Positions 1 to 11,343 of a stretch of DNA of 64,000 nucleotides are shown in pieces; the stretch's first letter is position 1, and each line of letters starts with the position of its first letter. The stretch is taken from positions 111,153-175,152 of the forward strand of contig NZ_NBXB01000006.1 in assembly GCF_003399635.1 (NCBI RefSeq), written 5' to 3'. Source of the stretch: Subtercola boreus. Its GTDB lineage: Bacteria > Actinomycetota > Actinomycetes > Actinomycetales > Microbacteriaceae. The position numbers and the translations under genes were made by a program. The notes beneath the pieces were generated by a model that saw nothing but the letters and a program-made list of their open reading frames with translations, was not told the origin of the DNA and did not search any database.

Positions 1-232
1 GTTCGTCGCCAGCCAGCTGCGCTCGCTGGTGGGGGTCGTTCACGAGATCATCGCGCTCGACGTGGTGACCGACGTGAACGCGACGCCGGGCAACGCCCAC
101 GTCGCCCTGATCTCGGACTACGAAGACCAGGCGGCGCTCGACCGGTACCAGGTGCACCCCGACCACGTACGGGTGTCGTCGTCGATCAAGCCGTTCTTCG
201 CGGCGCGGGCCGCCATCGACTTCGAGGTCTGA
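1..232 (+). CDS. Dabb-domain (stress-responsive alpha/beta-barrel) protein, 3' part
   Basis: The reading frame is open from the window edge to the TGA at 230, so the N-terminus lies outside the window. The visible 76 residues contain the HVALISDYEDQAALDRYQVHP pattern and end in AIDFEV. This matches the second half of small Dabb-family proteins, which are dimeric ferredoxin-like barrels of about 95-100 residues. The function of most members is unknown. The family call is fairly good; no specific substrate can be inferred. Confidence 0.7.
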   Translation, partial: FVASQLRSLVGVVHEIIALDVVTDVNATPGNAHVALISDYEDQAALDRYQVHPDHVRVSSSIKPFFAARAAIDFEV

Positions 233-360
233 AAGCAGCAGCTCCCTCCGTGGCCTGAGCAGCCCGCTTCCCCGCCGCGACTGACCTCTCGTCCACAGGC
301 GCCTCGGACGAGCGTTTCTCCACAGTTCGGGGCCGCGCCCGATCCCAGCGGGCACAGCTC

Positions 361-366
361 TACCGT
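361..366 (+). promoter_or_regulatory. -10 hexamer (TACCGT) before radC-like gene
   Basis: TACCGT ends 6 nt before the ATG at 373 and no Shine-Dalgarno sequence lies between them. This fits leaderless transcription. Confidence 0.45.
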
Positions 367-372
367 TGCGGC

Positions 373-1146
373 ATGACAACGCCTCGTGAATCGCTCTGGA
401 CGGTTGCTCCAGAAGACCGGCCACGCGAAAGACTCGCCCGGCTGGGCCCGGGTGGTCTGAGCGATGCCGAGCTCGTCGCGCTCGTTCTGGGTTCCGGGAT
501 GCCCGGGGTGAACGTTCTCGACAGTGCCGGGTCGCTCCTCCGACAGACCGGCGGTGTCACGGAACTGATGGGCATGACCGTCGGCGAACTGCGGTCGCTG
601 ATGGGCGTCGGCGTGGCCACCGCGGGACGGATCGTCGCCGTGGCCGAGCTCTGGCGCCGCGCGAACGATCCGCCGCCGGGTGACGTGCTCGAGACGCCCC
701 AGCATGTGGTGCGCGCGGTGCGGGTGTTCCTCGCGGCGCAGCCCGCGGAGCCGGTCCACGTCGACACCGCGCCTGCGCTCCTGGTTGTGGTGGCTGACAG
801 TGAACTCCGGCTCCGACGGGTGGTGCCGCTCGTCGGTGCGCTGGCGGTCCAGCCGCGGCGGGGGGCGTCGGCGTCCTTGCCCGCGCCTCCACCTCCACGT
901 GTGCCGGCCTCCGCTCCCGCATCTGCACCCATGACCATGCACGCGCTCGTCGCCGCGACCCTCCATGAGGTGCTCTACCGCGGGGGTTCGGCGTTCGCGT
1001 TGGCTTTTGTTCCCGGCGATCATCCGGAGCGCACCGACGAGCTCCGCGCCATCCGTGACGTGCTGAAGCTGGCGTCGACGACCGTGGGCCTGCGTTATCT
1101 GTCGACGGTCGTCGTCACCGAAGACGATTGGGCGCCCCTCGCATGA
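373..1146 (+). CDS. RadC-like protein with a lost JAMM active site
   Basis: The N-terminal ~95 residues (DRPRERLARLGPGGLSDAEL onward, then the helix-hairpin-helix around LMGVGVATAGRIVAVAEL) match the UPF0758/RadC N-domain. In intact RadC proteins a JAB/MPN metallo-domain follows with a HxHPSGxxxPSxxD zinc motif. Here the C-terminal half keeps the general fold pattern (TMHALVAATLHEVL, then LRAIRDVLKLASTTVGL). The metal motif is reduced to FVPGDHPERTDEL, and a Pro/Ala-rich insertion (about residues 165-190) interrupts the domain. It is therefore probably catalytically dead. No link to DNA repair should be assumed, since RadC has no proven repair role. Confidence 0.75.
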   Translation: MTTPRESLWTVAPEDRPRERLARLGPGGLSDAELVALVLGSGMPGVNVLDSAGSLLRQTGGVTELMGMTVGELRSLMGVGVATAGRIVAVAELWRRANDPPPGDVLETPQHVVRAVRVFLAAQPAEPVHVDTAPALLVVVADSELRLRRVVPLVGALAVQPRRGASASLPAPPPPRVPASAPASAPMTMHALVAATLHEVLYRGGSAFALAFVPGDHPERTDELRAIRDVLKLASTTVGLRYLSTVVVTEDDWAPLA

Positions 1147-1277
1147 CCCCGGCCTCGGCCCCGGCCCCCACTTCGTCCCCGGCCGAAGGGACGCACAGCG
1201 CTCTTCGGGCCAGGTCTTGGAGCGCTTTGCGTCCCTTGAGGGTGCCTGGAGTCTCGGGTGTGGAGGGCGCGAGGCGG

Positions 1278-2612
<1,335 letters not shown>

Positions 2613-2640
2613 TCATCCTATGCCGTCCGCCCGGACGGAC

Positions 2641-2772
2641 TCAGGGGAGACGGCGGAAATACGCGCGGGTTGCGACGTGGCCGTAGCCGTCGGTAGCGGT
2701 CTGGATGATGGCCGCGACGATGCCGACGAGGGCGAGGAGTGCGAAAACGGAGAGAACGATGATGAGTGCCAT
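2641..2772 (-). CDS. Small (43 aa) single-pass membrane protein
   Basis: An ATG at 2772 opens a 43-codon frame. It begins MALIIVLSVFALLALVGIVA and ends in the short basic tail ATRAYFRRLP. Residues 2-24 form one clear membrane helix and the tail would face the cytoplasm. An AAAGG sequence stands about 6 nt before the start. Third codon positions are strongly G/C. It lies directly upstream of aspS on the same strand. I recognise no family and infer no function. Confidence 0.6.
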   Translation of the reverse strand: MALIIVLSVFALLALVGIVAAIIQTATDGYGHVATRAYFRRLP

Positions 2773-2910
2773 GAGTGAACCTTTCTGGACTCAATACTTC
2801 CCTCGACAACTGTTCAGCACAATCTCATTCATCTTGAGTTTTCATGAAGCAGGGCTACATGGTCGGAGACGCATTCAGGTGGCGGGCAGCTTGGTAAGTT
2901 CTACGCTCCG

Positions 2911-2916
2911 TAGACT
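2911..2916 (+). promoter_or_regulatory. -10 hexamer (TAGACT) of the cytochrome c maturation operon
   Basis: TAGACT ends 7 nt before the GTG at 2924. This decides that start over the longer open frame beginning at 2705. Confidence 0.5.
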
Positions 2917-2923
2917 TGTCGCT

Positions 2924-3568
2924 GTGGTAGCCAGCCAACTTCATCTCGTGCGTCACGGCGAGGTCTTCAACCCCGAGCACGTGCTCTATGGGCGCCTGCC
3001 CGGATTCGGTCTCTCCGAGCTCGGAGTACGCATCGCCCAGTCGGCCGCAGACGAGCTCGTCGAGCGGGGTCGACCCGTCTCGGCGCTCTTCGCATCGCCG
3101 CTCCAGCGCGCCCAGGAGTCGGCCGCTCCCCTCGAACGCGCCTTCGGGCTCGCCATCCAGACCGAGGAGCGCATCATCGAACCGACGAACAGGTTCGAGG
3201 GAATGAGCCCTGCGATGCGCAACCGCGCCCTCCGCAATCCGAAGAACTGGCACTGGGTGCGCAATCCCTTCCAGCCCAGCTGGGGGGAGCCCTACGTGAG
3301 CATCACCACGCGGATGATCGCTGCCATGAACGACGCCTACGACTCGGTCGAGGGCGGCGACGTCATCATGGTGAGCCACCAGCTCCCGATCTGGTCGACG
3401 CATCTCCAGGTCACGGGGCAGCGTCTCTGGCACGACCCCCGCAAACGCCGGTGCAACCTCTCGAGCATCACCTCCTTCGAACGTCGGGGTGCCCGGTTCG
3501 TCGAGGTCGGCTACGAAGACCCGGCCGGGTCGCTTCTGGCCGCTGCTGTCGACGACGGGGCGGTCTGA
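2924..3568 (+). CDS. Histidine phosphatase / phosphoglycerate mutase family protein
   Basis: A 214-residue protein. The LVRHGEVFNPEHVLYGRLPG motif at residues 7-26 holds the phosphohistidine RHG. The second basic pocket is SPLQRAQESA, and the late catalytic histidine is in DVIMVSHQLPIW. These are the hallmarks of the branch including broad-specificity phosphatases and GpmB-like proteins; the substrate is unknown. Members sit before resA in many actinobacteria, so it may be part of that operon (3 nt to the next GTG). The N-terminal 70 residues of the longer frame are non-conserved in character, so I used the GTG next to the -10 box. Confidence 0.85.
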   Translation: MVASQLHLVRHGEVFNPEHVLYGRLPGFGLSELGVRIAQSAADELVERGRPVSALFASPLQRAQESAAPLERAFGLAIQTEERIIEPTNRFEGMSPAMRNRALRNPKNWHWVRNPFQPSWGEPYVSITTRMIAAMNDAYDSVEGGDVIMVSHQLPIWSTHLQVTGQRLWHDPRKRRCNLSSITSFERRGARFVEVGYEDPAGSLLAAAVDDGAV

Positions 3569-3571
3569 GCT

Positions 3572-4192
3572 GTGGCACTCTTCGGCATCGACATTCGCGC
3601 CAGGAAGCGCGCTGCCCTCGCGGTGGCAGCTGCGGCGATCGCGCTCGGCGTGCTCGCCGGATGCTCGAGCGACCCTTTCGCGGCCCAGTACCGAAGCGGT
3701 GACAGCAAGCAGTACATCGCCGGAGACGGCACCGTCACCGAGATCCCCCTCGCCGACCGCGCCGCCCCCGTCTCGTTCACGGGCACCACGGAGACCGGCG
3801 CGTCGGTCGATTCGTCGCAGTACCTCGGGCAGGTGCTGGTGTTGAACTTCTGGTACGCCGGCTGCGCGCCGTGCCGCGCCGAGGCGCCCGCACTCGAGAC
3901 CCTCAACACGAAGTACACTGACAACGGGGCTTCGTTCCTCGGCGTGAACGTGCGCGACCAGGCCGCGACCGCCGTCGCCTTCGGCACCTCCTTCGGCGTG
4001 ACCTACCCGTCGGTGATCGACACCGACGGTGCCGTGCAGCTCGCGATGAGCGGTGTCGTGGCACCGAACGCCGTGCCCACCACCCTCGTCATCGACAAGC
4101 AGGGCCGGGTGGCCGCACGGATCCTGGGGCAGGCGACGGCCCCGAGCATCCTCGACACGCTGATCTCAAGCGCCATCGCCGAAACGAGCTGA
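3572..4192 (+). CDS. resA: ResA/TlpA-type thioredoxin lipoprotein
   Basis: A secreted thioredoxin-fold protein that keeps apocytochrome c haem-site cysteines reduced outside the membrane. A lipobox (LAGC, Cys31) follows a hydrophobic signal segment, so it is a lipoprotein. The redox motif is CAPC (residues 98-101) in NFWYAGCAPCRAEAP. A later GVVAPNAVPTTLVID stretch provides the cis-proline. The GTG start lies 3 nt after the phosphatase stop and ccdA begins 3 nt after this gene, so it is inside the operon. Electrons should come from CcdA. Confidence 0.9.
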   Translation: MALFGIDIRARKRAALAVAAAAIALGVLAGCSSDPFAAQYRSGDSKQYIAGDGTVTEIPLADRAAPVSFTGTTETGASVDSSQYLGQVLVLNFWYAGCAPCRAEAPALETLNTKYTDNGASFLGVNVRDQAATAVAFGTSFGVTYPSVIDTDGAVQLAMSGVVAPNAVPTTLVIDKQGRVAARILGQATAPSILDTLISSAIAETS

Positions 4193-4195
4193 GGC

Positions 4196-4922
4196 GTGGT
4201 CAACCCCTTCGCCGACGCCGTGCTGAACGGCCAGCTGATCGTCGCCATACCGATTGCGATGCTCGCCGGTCTCGTCTCGTTCGCGTCGCCGTGCGTACTG
4301 CCGCTCGTGCCGGGCTACCTCGCCTATGTGGGCGGGCTGAGCGAGCCGGGTGCCCGTAGCAACCGCCGCCGGGTGCTGCTCGGCATCAGCCTGTTCGTGC
4401 TCGGGTTCTCGCTCGTGTTCGTGGCGGCGTCGACCCTCTTCGGTGCACTCGGGGTCTGGCTCCTGGTCTGGGGCGAGGTCATCACCCGGGTGCTCGGCGT
4501 GGTGGTCATCCTGCTGGGGCTGGTCTTCATCGGGCAGTTCAGCTTCTTCCAGCGCACCTTCAAGACCACCTGGCGCCCCGCGACGGGCCTGGCCGGCGCT
4601 CCCATCCTCGGTATCGTCTTCGGCCTCGGTTGGACGCCCTGCATCGGCCCGACCCTCGGCGCGATCCAGGCGCTGAGCCTCACCGGCGGATCCGCCTGGA
4701 ACGGTGCCATTCTCGGTCTCTTCTACTGCTTCGGCCTCGGCGTGCCCTTCCTGCTCGTGGCTCTCGGGCTCAACTGGGTCACCCAGACGATCAGCTTTCT
4801 CAAGCGGCACATCCGTGTCATCAACATCCTTGGGGGAGTCGGCCTCGTGGTCATCGGAATCCTCATGGTCAGCGGTTTCTGGACTGCCTGGACCTACCAA
4901 CTGCAGGCGGTGATCACCGGTT

Positions 4923-4939
<17 letters not shown>
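4196..4939 (+). CDS. ccdA: Cytochrome c biogenesis protein CcdA (DsbD transmembrane domain)
   Basis: A polytopic membrane protein of 247 residues with about six helices. It carries electrons from cytoplasmic thioredoxin across the membrane to ResA. The two redox cysteines are visible: Cys33 in FASPCVLPLVPGYLAYVGG and about Cys149 in GWTPCIGPTLGAI. Length and motifs fit the short CcdA form rather than full DsbD. Its end overlaps the TTG start of resB by 17 nt, which suggests translational coupling. Confidence 0.92.
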
Positions 4940-6626
<1,687 letters not shown>

Positions 6627-6635
6627 GCTATCCAC

Positions 6636-7724
6636 GTGACCCAAACCATCGATGAGTACTCGGTCTTCTTCCTGTATGCCGCCATGGCGGTGTACGCGAT
6701 GGCCTTCATCGCATTCGCGCTCGATCTGGCCCGTCGTTCCGCCCAAGTGGGCGCCGGCAACAGGGTCGGTGTCGACGGCTCGGTGACCACCGCCGACGAA
6801 CGTGTACTCGAGAAGGTCGGTGCGGGCGCGCCTGTTGCTGTGAGCGGATCGGCGGTCGGGGGTGGGTCCGCAGTCGTCGGTGCGGCTCCCGCACGCCGGG
6901 GCCTGTTCTCGCGCGGCGGCGGTTCGGCATCCATCGACGGTGGTTCCGGTGTCGGTACGACGAAGCGCTCCCTCAGCCTGCGGCTCGGTGTGGCGTTCAC
7001 GCTGATCGGGTTCCTGCTCGAAGCGACCGCCGACGTGCTCCGCGGCATCGCGGCCGCCCGGGTTCCGTGGGCGAACATGTATGAGTTCTCGATGACCGGG
7101 ACCGTGCTGATCGTCGGCGTCTTCCTGGTGGTCATCACCCGAGTCGACCTCCGGTTCCTCGGCACCTTCATCACGGGTCTCGTTCTCATCCTGCTGGGCA
7201 TCTCGACGGTGAACTACTACGTCGGCGTCTCCCCTCTGCCGCCGGCGCTCCAGTCGGCCTGGCTCGTCATCCACGTCTTCGTGGCCAGCCTCGGCACGGC
7301 GTTCTTCGCGCTCGGGTTCGCTCTGTCGGCCATCCAGCTGGTGCAGTACCGCCGCGAGTCGATCGTGGCGGGCGCCACATTCTGGCGCCTGAAGTTCATG
7401 TCATCCCTGCCCGACTCGAACCGCCTCGAGAACCTCGCCTACCGGGTGAACATCGTCGGATTCGTCTTCTGGACCTTCACCCTGATCGCGGGCGCCGTCT
7501 GGGCCGAACGCGCCTGGGGCCGATACTGGGGCTGGGACACCAAAGAGGTCTGGACCTTCATCATCTGGGTGATCTACGCCGGCTACATCCACGCGCGGGC
7601 GACCCGCGGCTGGCGTGGATCCCGTTCCGCGGTGCTGGCGATCATCGGCTTCGCCGCGGTGCTGTTCAACTTCGGCATCGTGAACGTCTTCTTCCACGGC
7701 CTGCACTCGTACTCGGGCCTGTAG
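6636..7724 (+). CDS. ccsB: Cytochrome c biogenesis protein CcsB (ResC/CcsA family)
   Basis: A 362-residue integral membrane protein with the haem-handling tryptophan-rich motif WGRYWGWDTKEVW near residues 294-306. External histidines lie in the surrounding loops (IHVFVASLG, and FHGLHSYSG at the end). With ResB it forms the System II cytochrome c synthase. Residues ~30-110 form a long Gly/Ala/Val-rich loop after the first helix, longer than in many homologues. The start is a GTG 6 nt after a TAGGCT box. Confidence 0.92.
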   Translation: MTQTIDEYSVFFLYAAMAVYAMAFIAFALDLARRSAQVGAGNRVGVDGSVTTADERVLEKVGAGAPVAVSGSAVGGGSAVVGAAPARRGLFSRGGGSASIDGGSGVGTTKRSLSLRLGVAFTLIGFLLEATADVLRGIAAARVPWANMYEFSMTGTVLIVGVFLVVITRVDLRFLGTFITGLVLILLGISTVNYYVGVSPLPPALQSAWLVIHVFVASLGTAFFALGFALSAIQLVQYRRESIVAGATFWRLKFMSSLPDSNRLENLAYRVNIVGFVFWTFTLIAGAVWAERAWGRYWGWDTKEVWTFIIWVIYAGYIHARATRGWRGSRSAVLAIIGFAAVLFNFGIVNVFFHGLHSYSGL

Positions 7725-7786
7725 GCCGCCCGCCTACGCAGGGCTGGCTTCCAGATGCGAATGTGGCCCGAATTGTGGCGCAAAAT

Positions 7787-7794
7787 GTGTACAC
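7787..7794. promoter_or_regulatory. Candidate operator (GTGTACAC palindrome) of the toxin-antitoxin operon
   Basis: A perfect 8-bp palindrome centred 19 bp upstream of the -10 box, covering the expected -35 position. It is well placed for autorepression by the antitoxin. Confidence 0.4.
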
Positions 7795-7809
7795 GTTCGA
7801 GATTCTCGG

Positions 7810-7815
7810 TATACT
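7810..7815 (+). promoter_or_regulatory. -10 hexamer (TATACT) of the toxin-antitoxin operon
   Basis: A near-consensus box ending 6 nt before the ATG at 7822, so a leaderless transcript is expected. Confidence 0.55.
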
Positions 7816-7821
7816 CTTGTC

Positions 7822-8115
7822 ATGTCTCTCGCGGCTTCTTCCCCCATCCTCCCGAGTCGTGAAGCGCGCACGGAGTTGCCCAAGGCGCTGAAGAGATTTC
7901 GCGCCGAGGGGTCGGCCTCGGAGCCTCTGATCTTCGGCTCACATCGTAAGGCCGAGGCCGTCGTCATACCCTTCGAGTTGTACACAGCCCTCCTGCCGGC
8001 GATCGAGGAGCTCGAGATCGCCGACTTGGTGCGTGAGCGGTCGTCCGCCGGCTCGTCTGTCCCGCTGAGTGATCTGGCCGATCAGCTCGGCCTCGACGCT
8101 GCCGACTACCGGTAG
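7822..8115 (+). CDS. Type II antitoxin, Phd/YefM-like
   Basis: A 97-residue protein. The N-terminal part (ILPSREARTELPKALKRFRAEG, then EPLIFGSHRKAEAVVIPFELYTALL) is the DNA-binding beta-alpha fold of Phd/YefM antitoxins. The C-terminal helical tail (IEELEIADLVRERSS) is the usual toxin-binding part. Its TAG stop overlaps the GTG of the next gene by one base, the typical coupled arrangement. The promoter carries a palindrome suitable for autoregulation. Confidence 0.75.
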   Translation: MSLAASSPILPSREARTELPKALKRFRAEGSASEPLIFGSHRKAEAVVIPFELYTALLPAIEELEIADLVRERSSAGSSVPLSDLADQLGLDAADYR

Positions 8116-8471
8116 TGGCTGAACGACGGCTTGCGCTCACCAGCTTGCCGGGATTCGCCGACGATGTTCATGCCCTGCCGGATCTCCGAACACGCAAGAT
8201 GGCTCTCGACATGCTGGTCTTCGTTCGCGACGGCAGAGTGAAGGGTGTGCCTTTGGGGCAGCACTCCCGGATCGGAGACCTGAGCGACTGCTACAAGCTG
8301 TACTTCGATCCAGACGGCAGTCAGAAGCCTCGCTACCGGCTTGTCTACCGGTTCACTCCGAACGAAATCGAGGCTGTCGCCCTCGAGGCAGTCGCAGTCG
8401 GAGAGCGACGGAACCTGGGTGCGCATCTCCAGGCCGCCAGGAGGCTTGACCGGGTACCCGAGAGTCCGTGA
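8115..8471 (+). CDS. Type II toxin, RelE/ParE superfamily
   Basis: A 118-residue protein with the RelE/ParE layout. An N-terminal helix pair (FADDVHALPDLRTRKMALDMLVFV) is followed by the beta-sheet core (GDLSDCYKLYFD, YRLVYRFTPNEIEAVALEAVAVGERRN). The central strand RYRLVYRF and the late ERRN motif resemble RelE-type mRNA interferases, but the target (ribosome or gyrase) cannot be told from sequence. The start is a GTG overlapping the antitoxin stop. The C-terminus (LQAARRLDRVPESP) extends beyond the usual ~95-residue domain. Confidence 0.72.
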   Translation: MAERRLALTSLPGFADDVHALPDLRTRKMALDMLVFVRDGRVKGVPLGQHSRIGDLSDCYKLYFDPDGSQKPRYRLVYRFTPNEIEAVALEAVAVGERRNLGAHLQAARRLDRVPESP

Positions 8472-8516
8472 CGGGCCTTCGGGTTTGCGCGTCTCGTGCA
8501 CGCCGCGGCGGGTAGC

Positions 8517-9254
8517 TCAGCGCTGGCCGCGGGCCAGTTTGAGGTAACGGTAGACGGTGGGCTCCGACACGTGCAGCTCGACGGCGGCGTGCGAGACGGC
8601 ACCCTTCATGAGGAAGATGCCGACGGAGTCGAGCTCTCGAACGGCCTGGACCTTCTCGTCGGGTGTCATCCGTGATCCGTCGACGCCCAGCCGGGAGACT
8701 GTTCGGGCCACATTGTCGCGGGTGAGCTCGTCGACGCTGAGGCTGAGGCGCTCGGCGACCTCGGTGCCGGCCGATGAGCCGGCCGATGAGGCGGCGTGCG
8801 CCGCATCCGGAGCCTGGCCTGACGACTTCAGGAGGCCGGTGGTGCGGGTGATCGACTCGAGCAGCTGCCGCGCCTCGTGGAGGGGTCCGTCGTCGACGTT
8901 GAGGCAGAGCATCCCGATCACCTGGCCCGCGTCATCGCGGACAAAGAAGGTCGAGGAGCGGAAGTAGCCTCCGGTCTGCGATTGCGCCAGGTAGTTCGTG
9001 AGGTAGTCGCGCTCGAGGTAGTCGTGGTTCTGCAGGATCTTCAGCACGAGGTCGGTGGCCGGCCCGCCGACGCTCCGGCCGCTCATCTCGCCGTTCTCGA
9101 CGGCGATGATCGATCGCGAGAGGTCGCTGATGTCGTGCAGCACGATCTCTGTTCGAGCGCCCAGCAGCGAGGCGAGGAACGGGAGGAGGGCGAGGTACGG
9201 CTCGAACTCGGCCCTGATTTGCCGTTCTGGTCCGGCGGGTGCGGAAACGGTCAT
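8517..9254 (-). CDS. YheO/DauR-like PAS-HTH transcriptional regulator
   Basis: A 245-residue cytoplasmic regulator. Residues ~20-130 form a YheO-type PAS-like domain (ARTEIVLHDISDLSRSIIAV; GYFRSSTFFVRDDAGQVIGM). The C-terminal ~60 residues hold a helix-turn-helix (MTPDEKVQAVRELDSVGIFL; AAVELHVSEPTVYRYLKLAR). Relatives include DauR, the D-arginine utilisation repressor. It reads away from an amino-acid ABC transporter, a PLP enzyme and RidA, so it most likely controls that operon in response to an amino acid. I chose the ATG at 9254 because AGGA stands 7 nt upstream; a GTG at 9260 is too close to it. Confidence 0.85.
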   Translation of the reverse strand: MTVSAPAGPERQIRAEFEPYLALLPFLASLLGARTEIVLHDISDLSRSIIAVENGEMSGRSVGGPATDLVLKILQNHDYLERDYLTNYLAQSQTGGYFRSSTFFVRDDAGQVIGMLCLNVDDGPLHEARQLLESITRTTGLLKSSGQAPDAAHAASSAGSSAGTEVAERLSLSVDELTRDNVARTVSRLGVDGSRMTPDEKVQAVRELDSVGIFLMKGAVSHAAVELHVSEPTVYRYLKLARGQR

Positions 9255-9317
9255 GGGCACATCCTGCCCGACGTCCGAGGGTGGATTGTTTCGTTCCGGT
9301 AAAAAGTCATCATCAGC

Positions 9318-9335
9318 ATAATAAATAACTATTAT
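9318..9335. promoter_or_regulatory. AT-rich inverted repeat, candidate DauR-like operator
   Basis: ATAATA and TATTAT are separated by 6 bp in an isolated AT-rich patch of a G+C-rich genome. The patch lies between the divergent regulator and transporter genes. A TAATGT hexamer at 9352-9357 may be the transporter -10 box. Confidence 0.45.
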
Positions 9336-9424
9336 CGTGCGAAAAGTGGACTAATGTAAGGCCCGGAGCGCCAGAGCGTGCTCCTCAGCCTCTTTGCCGA
9401 AGACGACCAAAAGGACGAACCTCC

Positions 9425-10396
9425 ATGCGAACCACCCGCAGAACAGCGCTGGCGACCACGCTCGCCGCAGCCTCCCTGGCCATCCTGCTCTCCGCCTGCG
9501 GCGGACCCTCCGCACCCCAGCCCGGTGCCGCCGGCGCCTCGGATGCGTCCGCCGGTGGTGGCTCGAGCACCATTCCCGACACCTCCGCGCTGCTCTCGGC
9601 CGTCAGCGAGGACGCGACACTCGCCGCCATGGTGCCCGAGGCGATCGCGTCGACGAAGGAGCTGAAGGTGGGCTCGAACGTGCAGTCGGCGCCGAACAAC
9701 TTTTTCGCAGCGGACGGATCCACGGTCATCGGCTCCGACCACGACATCATCACCGCGATCGGCACCAAACTCGGCCTCGCGGCAACGTACTCGAACCTCG
9801 ACTTCGGCGCCCTCATCACGAGTCTCCAGTCCGGGCGGGTCGACACGACCATCGCAGCAATGAACGACACCGCCACGCGCCAGCAGTCGATCGACTTCGT
9901 CGACTACCTCACCAGCGGCATCACGCTCATGGTGCAGAAGGGCAACCCGGCCGGCATCACCGGGCCTGACACGCTCTGCGGCAAGAACATCGCCGTCGTC
10001 ACCGGAACCAGCCAGCAGACCTTCGCCGAGGACACGAGCACGAAGTGCGTCGCAGACGGCAAGACCGCCCTGAACATCTCGGTGACCGACAGCGACAGCC
10101 AGAACCAGACGCAGCTGCGCACCGGCCGCATCGACGCCATCGTGAACGACCTGCCGAGCGCCGTGTACATCTCGAAGACCACCCAGGACGGCAACGCATT
10201 CGAGGTCGTGCCCGGTGACGTCATCGACGGCGCCCCGTACGGCATCGGTGTGAACAAGGACAACCCCGGCCTCCGCGATGCGATCGCCAAGGCTCTCGAC
10301 CAGCTGATCGAAGACGGCACCTACGGCAAGATCCTGGATGCCTGGGGCATCTCCTCCGGCAAGGTGACCAGCGCGGTCGTCAACGGCGGCAAGTGA
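9425..10396 (+). CDS. Amino-acid ABC transporter substrate-binding lipoprotein
   Basis: A 323-residue extracytoplasmic binding protein of the family-3 (polar amino acid) type. The lipobox LSAC places Cys25 after the signal peptide. The fold is recognisable from ATYSNLDFGALITSLQSGRV, NDTATRQQSIDFVDYLTSG and the late LRDAIAKALDQLIEDGTYGK. It captures the substrate for the permease and ATPase that follow with overlapping ends. The substrate is probably an amino acid or opine, judged from family and operon partners. Confidence 0.9.
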   Translation: MRTTRRTALATTLAAASLAILLSACGGPSAPQPGAAGASDASAGGGSSTIPDTSALLSAVSEDATLAAMVPEAIASTKELKVGSNVQSAPNNFFAADGSTVIGSDHDIITAIGTKLGLAATYSNLDFGALITSLQSGRVDTTIAAMNDTATRQQSIDFVDYLTSGITLMVQKGNPAGITGPDTLCGKNIAVVTGTSQQTFAEDTSTKCVADGKTALNISVTDSDSQNQTQLRTGRIDAIVNDLPSAVYISKTTQDGNAFEVVPGDVIDGAPYGIGVNKDNPGLRDAIAKALDQLIEDGTYGKILDAWGISSGKVTSAVVNGGK

Positions 10397-11343
10397 TGTC
10401 GACCCCCTCTGCGCGAGAGTATGTGCGGGATTCCGTGCGGGAACTCCTGCCCCAGGTGCGCCTTCGCCACTGGGGCAGGTGGGTGATCGCGGCGGTCATC
10501 CTCGTCATCCTCGGCGCACTCGCCTACGGGGCGTCGCAGGGCGACATCTCCTGGCGCGACATCCCGTACTACGTCATCTCGCCGATCATCCTGCAGGGAC
10601 TGGTCAACACGATCATCCTGGCCGTCGCGGCCCAGGTGTCGGCTGTGATCCTCGGAGTGATCATCGCCCTGATGCGCATCTCCGAGAACCCGGTGGCGAA
10701 GTGGTTCGCGGCCGCCTACACGTGGCTGTTCCGCGGGCTGCCGGTGCTGTTGCAGATCCTGCTCTGGTACAACCTCGCACTCATCTTCCCCCGGCTGCAG
10801 CTGGGCATCCCGTTCACGGACGTGGTGTTCGTCGACCTCTCCACGAACGCGGTCATGACCACCTTCGTGGCTGCGTTCCTCGGCCTCATGCTGAACGAGA
10901 GCGCCTACATGGCCGAGATCGTGCGGGCCGGGCTGAACAGCGTCGACCGCGGCCAGATCGAGGCCGCCCAGTCGATCGGCGAGACGCCCTTGCAGCGGAT
11001 GTGGCGGATCGTTCTCCCGCAGGCGATGAGAGTGATCATCCCGCCGACCGGCAACGACTTCATCAACATGCTGAAGGGCACAGCGATGGCCTCGGTCATC
11101 GGCTACGTCGAGCTGATCAGGGCGGCGAACAACATCGCCTCGTTCAACCTGCAGGTCATGGAGACGCTGATCGCGGCGGCTTTCTGGTACATGGTGATCG
11201 TCAGTGTGGCGAGTGTCGGGCAGTCCTATCTCGAGCGCTCGTTCGACCGCAGCGACCGTGCCCGGGGTGGGCCCACGCGCCGCGCCAGGCGACGTCTCGC
11301 CCGTGATCTCGTGACACCACCGCTCGTGAGGAGCCACCCATGA
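10396..11343 (+). CDS. Amino-acid ABC transporter permease
   Basis: A single-subunit HisMQ/GlnP-type permease with about six membrane helices. The EAA loop [24 protein letters not shown] contacts the ATPase. The ATG at 10396 overlaps the binding-protein stop by one base (a GTG at 10393 is the alternative). The stop overlaps the next ATG as ATGA. The last ~40 residues are Arg-rich ([20 protein letters not shown]), an unusual cytoplasmic tail. Confidence 0.9.
   Translation: MSTPSAREYVRDSVRELLPQVRLRHWGRWVIAAVILVILGALAYGASQGDISWRDIPYYVISPIILQGLVNTIILAVAAQVSAVILGVIIALMRISENPVAKWFAAAYTWLFRGLPVLLQILLWYNLALIFPRLQLGIPFTDVVFVDLSTNAVMTTFVAAFLGLMLNESAYMAEIVRAGLNSVDRGQIEAAQSIGETPLQRMWRIVLPQAMRVIIPPTGNDFINMLKGTAMASVIGYVELIRAANNIASFNLQVMETLIAAAFWYMVIVSVASVGQSYLERSFDRSDRARGGPTRRARRRLARDLVTPPLVRSHP

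Noticed and set aside
118..1023. A minus-strand frame across the RadC-like gene
   Set aside because: His/Arg-rich shadow with no motif; the plus-strand N-domain of RadC is clear.
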